Source of the DNA: Cinclus cinclus
Taxonomy: Eukaryota; Chordata; Aves; Passeriformes; Cinclidae
Direction: 5' to 3'
NCBI RefSeq assembly: GCF_963662255.1
Contig: NC_085049.1
Span: forward strand, 53,119,158-53,183,157
Length of the DNA: 64,000 nucleotides
Under the pieces are notes generated by a model that did not search any database, had not been told where the DNA came from, and saw nothing but the letters and a program-made list of their open reading frames with translations. The position numbers and the translations under genes are program-made. Positions 54,356 to 64,000 of this stretch are shown here, piece by piece (the stretch's first letter is position 1; every line of letters begins with the position of its first letter).

Positions 54356-54406
54356 AAATTATACAACATAACTCTTAATATTCTTAAATTATACAACATA
54401 ATTCTT
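54356..54406. repeat. Direct repeat of 21 bp with 30-bp period
   Basis: aaattatacaacataactct(t) at 54356-54376 recurs at 54386-54406 with one difference (c to t). The intervening bases differ. Confidence 0.85.
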
Positions 54407-54995
54407 CACTCTACCATACCTAAAATGTTTTTCTGGAATACATATCACACATACAGAATACACACTAGTGAATTATCAGCATTTTATTGCTCTCTTTTGG
54501 AAAAGTTGCATGACTCACATACCCAAGTGAAAAACTCGTGCTAATAACGTCATTTCCATGCATCAAAATTTCACGTACAACTATATTAAGTATGGAAAAG
54601 ACAGCTAATTTTAAAACCAGCAGGATTTGTAAGTGCATCGCTGTTTCTCAAACCCCACATCATTACCATTTCCAGGAACTGTGTATGGCATTAAGTGGCT
54701 TTTCATACAACATTTCCATGGCTGTTCATGCATTACTGCTTTCACACAATGACCCCATATCATGCACGATGATACTGAGTCACAGATGGCTTTGATACAA
54801 AAAGCTTTGTGTTAAGCAATTTTCTCCACATACATATTGAAATCCAAATTATTCATTACTTACTGTACCTTTTATAGACAACTTGGTCTGTCTAAACTCT
54901 AAATTCACAAGATTATTTATGCTTGGCCAGAAAAGAAAGAAATGGTAGCATGCAGTATCAAAGGACATGACCGGCTTTTACAATGTTTTTCTGCT

Positions 54996-55089
54996 GGTGT
55001 TTTGTTTGTTTGTTTGTTTGCTTTTTGTTTTGGTCCTTTTGTTTTCTTTGTTTGGGGTTTTTGCTTTTTTTTTGTTGTTGTTGTTTTTA
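54996..55089 (-). repeat. (TTTG)n simple repeat and flanking T/G tract
   Basis: Five consecutive tttg units are followed by mixed ttttg/tttgg runs and then (ttg)n, about 94 bases in all. This is the longest low-complexity tract in the window. On the minus strand it reads CAAA-type, but no retroposed body is recognised next to it. Confidence 0.88.
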
Positions 55090-58000
55090 AATGTGTTGTC
55101 TAGTAGGGCTTTTTAAATAATAGGGAGGAATACAGCCCATGAATACAATTCCTTGGTCTGACTTTTTCTTTCCAACACTTTAGGTGGACATTTCCAAGTC
55201 AGTGGATGTTAATCCAAAACCAATTATGAGAAACAAAAGCACTTTACTTGATCCAAGTGGCTACTGGCAATTGATATTAACATATAAATTAAGCAAACCT
55301 TCTGACTGATATATGTTTAGGCATATAACATGGGGATAAGAGTAGATCTTGTCTTCTTTGCACCAAAATGTCCCTTTCCCACTGACTTCCCAGCACAACA
55401 CAGACACTATTTCACAACAGTATTCTTTCATACTTACTAAAGGTCTTGGTAAAACATTTTGCCTCTGAAAGGACTTTCATGCTCTCTAACTGTGGCTGGT
55501 GTTCTCTGTCAGCAGTCATGTTCAGCACATATTAATAATGTTATACCTCAGTGATAAGAAATTAACATCCTCTACTGTCCAACTCACTGTATGGATCCTG
55601 CCCATAACTGTTTAGACATTCAGAACAAAATATTAGCCTTGGCATTGCCACAGACAAGTGAGGTAGAGAAAATCCATTTTATTCTTGATTTTAAATAGTC
55701 ACATATATTTATTTTCTACACTAATAGAACTAAGATATGCAGATAAATTCAACATTCTTGGCCAGAGAAAGCTACAAAACTGTAAGCATGTGGAAAAAAT
55801 ACAAGGCTAGTCCAGTGCAGCACCCATGGACATCAAAAGATACTTTGCCACTGCCATCAGCTGGAGCAGAGTCTGGGGAGCTCCGAACAATTCAAAATCT
55901 AAAAAGAAACTTTTGAAAAAAAATTGAAAAAATTAGACAAAATCTTCTTTGACAAAAGCGGTAAGATCTATTCCTCCCTAAATGAAACCTTAATATGAAT
56001 GAGCATGTTAAAAGATTTAGTTAGAGCAGCAGGATGGAAGAAGTCAGGCTACTCATGAATCACATTAGGCCAGAGCACAAACAGCAATGGCAGGTTTAGA
56101 CTCACCAGGAGCAGGTTGACCTACCTAGTGATGGAAAACTGACAGGGGCTTTAACAGGGCAAGTCTCACTGGCTGATCTAGGTCCCTCTCTCCTTTCTAG
56201 TCAGCAGTCTTACCAAATATGCAGGAACATACTATCTCTGAGACCTCTACATTTGTCCTAGCTTGTTGTAACTGGCTAACTCATTAGGCAGTTATTAGCT
56301 GGTACTGACAGATGAATTCAAAGACCTTATTTACTAAAAAACCCAGCTGAAAGTAGAAGGACTGTAACAATGTTCTTTAGGTGACAGTCTCGACATGATT
56401 TTAACCAAAGGGTCATTTTGGTGTATACAAATAAGCAATCAAGTTATTTAAAAGGAAAATAATATATTTAATTTCACTGAAGCAGGAAAAAAATCTTCAC
56501 AGAGCAGTTAATGATGGTGGTCTAAATATCATCTGCTACTGCAAAATGCAGGTTCTGTGTTCACTCAGTTGTGTTATGATAACTCTGTTATGTAAAATCA
56601 GGTCATGTAAATGTAAGCCATTTAATGGGATAGGTTATAAAATCAGCTCTCATCTAAACAGAAATCCATTACAATTTCCCATTCTTGCCTTGACAAGGGA
56701 TAAAAACTTTGGAGTGGCCTATATATCTTGGCTCTGAACATATGGTATTTAATTTTAAAAGAGTGAATTTCCTTTTCTTTGGCCCTGAATGTAATTCTAA
56801 AAAACACTCACCTATAGTCTTATACTGCAATGTATATATGCTTCAAATACAGGAAAGTTAATACTAAGCTATAGAACCTGAGATCATTGGGCAGCAGTAT
56901 GGGGCTCAGTACCACTAGCATGTCAGTTATTTACTTTGCTTTTTGCCTTTTAATATCTTGTTGAGGCTAACATTTCCTCTGTTACCTGTACCTGCATCAG
57001 GTGATAGAGTTCTAACTCAGTGTAGTTCCTGTTCCATGCAATGCAATATCATTGCAATCAGTAAAATAAAGGAGTGAAAAATCCCAAAAGGTTGTACCTT
57101 ACCCTACTGGAGAAAAGCTAAATATGGAAAATAATATCTTCACAAAACACATAATTTAACAAAAGTAATTCCCTGTTATTCCTGTTATCACTAAGTACAA
57201 GAAGTGGCACATTGCCCACATACATGCCTCTGTGCTTCCAAAGCTTAGATCCTTGTCCTAAAAGAAAAAAGAGTAAACTTTACATAACTGAGATAATCCC
57301 CTTCATAGAGTGACCTAGAAGAACCACCTCAGTGTTCTCTTCATGGGGTAAAGAGAAAAGAATAATCATTGCACAGAAACAGAAATATTAGACTATATTA
57401 GAGATCTTGGAATTTTTTGAGTCAATCTATTCAGGAACATAGTTTCCCAGACATGAGATGTAGAATGTTTCTCCAGGCCTTTTGAAAAACAGATTACTCA
57501 AGAAAAAGTAACTAATCAAAAGGAAAGCAATGCTAAATCAGCCTTGAGCTTGAAGTTTTTCAGTAGTTATTCACAATAGAAATTTGAATATTTTTTTCAC
57601 TGATGTAAAATGAAAGGAGTTATGTCATTCTCTAAAAATGTACTGTTTTTTGTAAAATATTTAATATGATTCTATGCTATGTAAATAAACTGTAGAAAGA
57701 ATAATATATTTATTACTGCAAGGGATCATCTTCCAACTAATTAACATATCTTTTGAACTTCTTCTTAACATACACTGTGGATGGTATCATGTTGTAATGT
57801 GTTATTTTTATAATCTGTCCTTTTTCTAGAAGTAAAAATGGGATAAGTACCATTTTGGATATGGAGATTTGCTAGACAAACCCTCTGTAAGTCTTCCCAC
57901 ATAATAATATTCCTTTGACTTTCAGACTGCGGCCTCACTTTTAAAATATATTTTCTGCACATGGAAATATTTCATATCTTTTTGGAACTGAAGTGAAAGT

Positions 58001-59402
58001 ATATTTTAACATTTAAAAATGTCAGGATATTCTCTCCTGATTTTTTTATTTCCTAAATAAATGCAAAAGGAGAGATTCACAGCTGTGGCTGTCATAGGGC
58101 CAGGACAGTGACTTTTCCTTTTTTGCTTTCCTAAGTTTAATGGAAAGCACTATATGATTAAATAGTTTATGAGAATAGGAAATTAAATTTGTGATATCGA
58201 CCTTTAGATACTGTCCAGTTTCTCTAAAGGGCCTAGAAAAGAACTGAAATCACAGTTTAGGAGTATTGCATTTACACTGGATACCTTACCCAGGATATCA
58301 GAACTTCTGGGGTTGCCTGTGGGGTTTGGGAAACCACACTCTACTTATACTCCCACTTCACTTCATTTATGCTTGGAAAAATTAATCTGAAAAAGTGTGC
58401 TTCATCTGTTAGAAGTGTTCCAGTCACACATGTCTGCTTTGCGTGACTTGCGCAAATGCACAAGGATATCACCACTAATTTAAAATTACAAAATATTCTC
58501 CTTATCATTGTTCTCACAGCTAGACAAAACCAGGAAGGCTAACATTTATGTGTTTTGCTTTAATCTGAGATTTGCATTCTAGAATCATTTGGAGCTCTCT
58601 TCAACAAATTTTTTTAGGCCTTAGGCTGGTGGTAGTTTCACTTACTTTAAGATATCAGCCGTACTAGTGTGCTCAAAGGTGGTTAGATCTGCTCTGAGTC
58701 AGAGCAAAAAAGAGAAAACACTTTTTTTGCCAAAAGCATCAATAATAGCTAAATATTTATTCCTTAAAATAGACCTTCAGTTTTCACTAAGTCAAGTTAG
58801 CTACTATTTTTGTTGTTTACGCTGTAAGCAGATTCATTTACAAGCATGGAAACAAGTAATTCACTCCCTCTCTTCCCACATTTTGTTTATTATTTTCAGC
58901 AGTTTATAAAAATTTCTAGGAGCAATACAACCCTTCTTGGTCTCAGCCTTCAGTCAAACAACAAATTTCTTGAGGAGTGTTTGTCTGGTGATATTCTTCT
59001 TAACAGAGAGTACATTATTAACATTCAATATATAGGGAGGTGTTAATATTCACATTTGACTGCCTGCTTGTTTAGCACTCTTTGCTTTGAGATGCTTTTT
59101 AAAATTATTTTCTTTATCCTTTGCTTTTCAGTGAATATTTTATTTGTCCTCCTTGTTGTGCTTTTTCTCCCCAAAATAAAAAATTGGTCACATTTCAGAG
59201 ACTGTATTTACATTGTTTAGTTAGTCCTCCTCCTTGTAGCTTATTGTTTCTGTTGCATTCTAAAGTGTGTCCCAAAGAAGGTATTTGAGGGGTGTAATTT
59301 TTGACTCACTTAAGTAGGATTACACTTTTATGAGTTTATCTTTGGTGGCCAAAATATTTTTATTCACTTATAAATATGGTGGTGTGTGTTTATACTTAAT
59401 TT

Positions 59403-59468
59403 AGTATGTAGAAATATAGTAAATGGAGTATATAGAAATATAGAAAATAATAGTATAGTAAATAGAAA
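59403..59468. repeat. AT-rich minisatellite-like repeat, 24-bp unit
   Basis: Two copies begin agtat(g/a)tagaaatatag at 59403 and 59427, and a partial third begins at 59452 (agtatagtaaatagaaa). Confidence 0.75.
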
Positions 59469-62400
59469 CCATTATTCAAGAATAGTAAGTAAGCAATAAC
59501 CACAAAATCATTTTCTGATAAACAGAACATGAAAGGAATGAAAGTGAATGATTGGTGTCTATGTTTGCAAATACAGTTTGAAAGATTCAACAATAGTAGT
59601 TAATGGTTACCATAAGGGAACTCCACGGCAAAAAACCACAGGCATTAGCAATGTTGTTTGGCATTTTGAATACATTTCTAGCAAAATAAGGTATGCTTCA
59701 AATATTGGAGTTTTAAAAATTTTATTAAGGTAAATTTCTTTGAGGCCTGACCTTGAGGGTTGTCATGTTATATTGTTACACGGTATAAAACTATGTAAGT
59801 TTTATTTAAATTCAGAAAAAGTAGGATGGCACATAGTTCACAAGAAGATATTTTGCTTAAATGTTTTTCAAATCAATCTTTTAATTTGCTCGTTTTGGTG
59901 CACACTACTCCCTTATATAAATACAGCTATTGATGTCAACCATGCTATTACCAGCTTGTTGTTATACCCAAGTTGTTGTCACTGGTGCAGCTTCTATAGC
60001 TGAAATGTACATTTAATACATTGACCTAGAAAGATAAAATAATTTTTTTTGGAAACCTCAAAATTTCAAATCTGTTTACAAAATGGGAATACCTATCAGA
60101 CAGTGCAGCCCTGCTAAATAGAGACAGTGCATGTGCAGAATACAAGTAGTATAGGAGGTGCTCCCTGACCACATTGTGACAGTGGATATTTGGAGAGCTA
60201 GTGCGCCCTATTTGAAAGGGACACGTTAATCATTAATACCCAGGACTCTAATGAGCAATAAAAGTGCTTCAGATATAAGACACTAAAAGTTTTATGACTA
60301 CCCACTACTAGTGTGCTGTCTCACAAATGTTCCTCTCTACTTGGAGAGAAGCAGAGATAGGTCCTTATAGTGACAAACCTCTTTAATATCTGTCTATATA
60401 TAAACTTATCTAGTTATTTATAAAACTATATAGGGTTTCTAAACTATATTTGTATCTCATTCTCTCAATAACTATGCCTTCTGCTATTTTGAGGTGATAG
60501 TTGATACCCAAATAAATCCTGTTTGCTATATTCAGCCCATCTTTATTTTTGGTTTCTTACAACTAATGGCTGTGGGTCTCATCAGTTTGACCTTGAAAAG
60601 ATCTGCTATTTGCCTCATAGAACAATGCAAATATGATGTGCTTATGAAATGGTAACAGAAGTTAGCAATCATGGACCAGAGATGAATTCAAATTAAAGAT
60701 TTCATATTGTAAATGAGGTGGAGTTGTGGACAATATGTTACCTGTGGTTGGACAAAAAATCAGGAAAGTCATATTCTAACCCTTTCGCCACCTCTCTGCT
60801 ACCCGCATCTCTGAAAATGTGCCACAGATTTTCCTTGTTCAGGGCTAAATTTGGACAGAAAATGAAATTAATCTCATCTAACTTTAGACCACTCCAGTGA
60901 AGATGCCAGCAACCAAGCTGATCACCCCAGACTCCCTTTACTGTCACATAGACACAGAGTTACAGTAGGGTGAGACTCACAAGTTTTGTATGAGATGGAA
61001 GTTCACTGATTATCCAACTTGCAGTTATCTGCATGGGTTTGGAGGAAGTGTAGTCTTAAAACCTGATGTTGAGGCAGATACCATCCTCAGTGTCAGCTGA
61101 AGCTAATGGAAGCTGCAGACATTCAGCACTACTGAAAACCAGAGTGCATTTCTGACATACATAATTTGCAGTCGTTGTTCTGTGGCCAGGCTGGAAAAGC
61201 ACTCTTATCTGTTACTGGAAATATTTTACAGAAGGAAGTGATAAAAATGCAGCTCTTAAATCAGCCACAAACCTGTTTTAATAGTTGATAAACTGTGTAA
61301 CCATTTCATAACCTTAAGTGTATTTATTACTTCTGAGAGGTGGTCAGAGTTCCTGTGGTGTTGGGATCCATAGAAGAGTCTACAAATAAACAAAGTTGAT
61401 AATGAACTAATTCTTCAATTTCAAATTTCAGCATTAAAATATGTTCAAAAGTATAGGACTGCATTCAAGTTTACTTTAAATACTGTCCATCTGTATTTGC
61501 TGAAGTTGATTCAGGAAAGTATTCTATCTGAAAAACAAATGCAGTAAAAATGGAATGTATTTTACTGGAAGGTTTTAGAGATCTACCTGGTTTTTAAGTT
61601 CATCTTCCTCTAGTAGATTTCATTTTTAAGACATAAAATGATATACCAGACATATCTTTTCAAAAATGGAACATTTCCTTTTGTCAAAACAGTAGATGCC
61701 AAATCTACGTGCAGTAGAAACTGCTGTACACATACATACAGGATAGAAAAAAAGGGATGGAAACCTTTTTCACTTCATGTTCCAGAGTCCTGTTTAATCT
61801 GATAAAGATTTTATAAGAAGCTTAAAAAAGGGTTAAGAGAGATCATAGGGTGATTTGAAGGAAGGGGAAAGGGGAGAAGTGGAGCCAAATCATTGCCTCA
61901 GCTGTGATGTGACATGATGGAGCAGGGCACAACTTGAAGCAAAGCAAAGTTTCCTTTCTTCTGGAAAATAAAGGTTTCCTGGCTTATGATATTGTGTCTT
62001 GAGTATAGCTAGGGCTTCCAAATATCAGGGGGAAAAAGAGACCAAAATCTCCTTTTGAAAAATTGTATACAGTGATGATCTCAGGTTAAATTTCACTTTC
62101 AGTGAAAATACTGAGGATCTTGGAACAATTGGAACATAGCTTGGGGTTTGAGGTATTAAGATGACTGGAGAATAAGAAACCTAAATACCTCAGCTTTTGT
62201 AGACTGTCTGCATGATGATACTGATCCTTATCATAAACCATGAAACTATGAAATAAAAACTTGTTCTTTTTTGCTCTTCAAAGCTATATATGCATTCAGA
62301 TTATTCTTTTACTGTTACAGATGTATGATCTGAACAGGCTGTCCTGTACTAATTCCAACATACATTGTGATGCTAGAATCTGTGTAAATGCATGGATTGC

Positions 62401-62749
62401 TGAGTATTAAACAAAAAAAAAAGCCAGTTCTTTCCATCATGACAAAAGTAGCTAGTAGCTATTTCACAAGACAGAAATATGCTGAAGGTGGTTGCAGCAT
62501 CTCATTATATTGAATTGGGAAAAGCCCACACATTAATTGAAGTGGTTGCTTCAATGGAGGGGATGCTAGTGAGCTATATGATCTTTTCCTTCGATATTTT
62601 TTAACCAAGCAAACAGTGTAGCAAAGGAAGAAACTAAAATATAAGTGAAAATCAGGATTTTCTGTTCAGCTGCTGTAGCTTACATATATTTGATCATGAA
62701 TTACAAGCAGGGAAAACTTTGTTACTGTGAGCACAGTAAAATATTTGAA

Positions 62750-62893
62750 GAAGTAGGGCAGAGAATCTCCAACCATGGAAATATTAAAAACTCAATAAAT
62801 CTTTTACCAGCTTGGTGTAACTGGCCTACTTCAAGCAGGGTTTGGACTAGATGCCCACTAGACATCCCTTCCAGCCTCATTTATTCCATGGTT
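62750..62893 (+). mobile_element. CR1 LINE 3' tip fragment
   Basis: The segment contains aatctccaaccatggaaatattaaaaactc (the 'tctccatccttggagatattcaaaactc' block), then aactggcctacttcaagcagggtttggactagatgcccac and catcccttccagcctcatttattccatgg. These correspond to the CR1 'ctgaccctgctttgagcagggttggactagatgatct..ccttccaacc..attcta' 3' end. Only about 145 bases remain. It explains the C-terminal half of the plus-strand frame 62645-62911, which is therefore not a gene. Confidence 0.85.
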
Positions 62894-63305
62894 AGAAAGG
62901 CTGGGCACTGACTGTACACCTAAGGCAAAAACCATCAAATTCAGGGTAAAAATCAGAGTGAAAAGCAAGACAGATTTCTGCAGTCAGAATATATTACAGA
63001 ACAAAAAAGCTTATTTTCTAAATTATTTCTCCCAACAAGTCTAAGAAATGGAGGTAAAAAACTCTTGCCTTCAGATCAAATTTAATTTTTCACTTTAAGT
63101 TTGAGACAGTCACTATTCACCTAAAGTTATGCTAATAAATAAAAGACACCAAAGTAGACGTCATACTTTACCTTTAAGCTAAAAGTAGATGAGAAAACAA
63201 CAGTCTTTACAGTTGCAGGTTTTCCATGCAGAACAGAAAGATGAAAATGAAAAATGTTAAAAGTTGCATTGTTTCTGGGATGCCGTAAGGTTTGAATGCT
63301 GACTA
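62894..63305. other. Short interval without features
   Basis: I see only unique AT-rich sequence between the two CR1 fragments. Confidence 0.55.
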
Positions 63306-63309
63306 AGGC

Positions 63310-64000
63310 AGAGCTACAATGAAGACTTTGCTTCAGTAAAACAATTTGATATTTTCCTGGTGCCTTCTCTTGGACAAACTAGCAAGATACAAATTGGATG
63401 GGTAGTCTATGAAATGAGCAGGATATTTGCTCACAAGCTGCACTCATAAGGTGGTGATGAAAGGTTTTTACCAGCATGTCACAAACGGGATTCCCCAGGG
63501 ATCAATACGTGGCTTCACCCCCGAAATGGTCTGGACAATGAGACTGAAAGCATCCTTACCTAGTTTGCTGATGACACTAAACCGTGGAAAGGTGGACCAG
63601 AAGGAAGAATCATCTCACAGTGTTGTGAACAGGTTGGAAGAGTGAGTTGGCAAGAACTGTGACAAATTTCACAAAGACAAGTGTGAAGTCCTGCAGCTGG
63701 AATGAAAAAATGAAAGAGTCCAGTACAGGCCAGGATTTTGTGGTGCATGTGCAATCTTGATGAAAGGGACTTGGTGCAGGATGAACAGGAGTCAGCAGTG
63801 CACTGCTGTAGCAACAAAGGTAAATCAGATCCTGGGCTGCATCTGCGGGGGCATTGCTAGAAGGAACAGATGTTGAATCATCCCACTCAGAATTTGTTAG
63901 GCCACACCTGGAATGTAGAGTGCAGCTGTGTCCCTACAATTTGAAAATTATGTGGACAGACTAGGCAGAGTCCAAAGGAGGGTCACAGAGCTGGTCAAAG
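63310..64000 (+). mobile_element. CR1 LINE fragment continuing past the right edge
   Basis: Plus-strand CR1 reverse-transcriptase sequence. Near 63327-63395 it resembles the FSKAFDTVSH..LLEKL block. gggattccccagggatcaatacg at about 63487-63509 matches the GIPQGS(V)LG block. tttgctgatgacactaaac at 63564-63582 is the FADDTK palm motif. tcctgcagctggaat, atcctgggctgcatc near 63829-63843, ggccacacctggaatgtag and gtccaaaggagggtcacagagctg near the edge follow in the expected CR1 order. Stops and frameshifts make it dead. The 3' end lies outside the window. The frames at 63427-63645 and 63560-63817 are by-products. Confidence 0.9.

Larger units (their letters stand above)
48301..62749. other. Long non-coding interval, no gene seen
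   Basis: The two longest plus-strand frames of the window, 48479-48967 (162 codons) and 48666-49127 (153 codons), overlap in different frames. Neither shows a recognised domain and neither has a visible promoter, splice or poly(A) context, so I do not call them genes. A candidate exon-like segment at 52262-52322, two TTTG-rich tracts and two small tandem repeats are listed separately. The rest appears to be unique AT-rich DNA. Confidence 0.55.

Overview
The window reads as intergenic or intronic DNA from a bird, most likely AT-rich macrochromosomal sequence. The best evidence is its CR1 (chicken repeat 1) LINE fragments. The copies at about 2.1-3.3 kb and 63.3-64.0 kb carry the avian CR1 reverse-transcriptase 3' half in recognisable form, including the FADDT block, the stretch that reads like 'SQQCAQVAKNTKGILAY', and, in the first copy, an ATTCTATG-type 3' end. 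I found no protein-coding gene, tRNA, rRNA, snRNA or CpG island that I could support. Open reading frames are short, overlap on both strands, and either lie antisense to CR1 copies, run through low-complexity DNA or match nothing I recognise.

Layout. 0-2.1 kb: unique AT-rich DNA with a T-tract, a perfect 13-bp inverted repeat and a C-rich run that could form a G-quadruplex on the minus strand. 2.1-3.3 kb: a 5'-truncated CR1, plus strand. 3.3-17.3 kb: unique DNA with small tandem duplications, a TA microsatellite and a weak LTR-like signal on the minus strand near 5.7 kb. 17.3-18.3 kb: a very eroded CR1 of an old type. 24.29-24.88 kb: a probable solo LTR, CpG-richer than its surroundings. 27.56-27.65 kb: a 93-bp element with perfect 15-bp terminal inverted repeats. 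29-38 kb: CAAA/TTTG-type simple repeats and a 43-bp tandem duplication. 40.5 kb: a possible minus-strand CR1 3' remnant. 47.95-48.3 kb and 62.75-62.9 kb: CR1 3' tails, plus strand. 50-55 kb: two TTTG-rich tracts and an exon-like or LTR-like segment at 52.2-52.45 kb. 63.3-64.0 kb: another CR1 running off the right edge.

Nothing here forms a gene system, and I see no evidence for an undescribed operon-like or defence-type system. The most useful items for follow-up are the candidate solo LTR, the short element with terminal inverted repeats at 27.6 kb, the old CR1 at 17-18 kb, the exact tandem duplication at 32.3 kb and the exon-like segment at 52.3 kb. All family assignments are from memory of consensus sequences; no alignment was run, so element boundaries are approximate unless stated.
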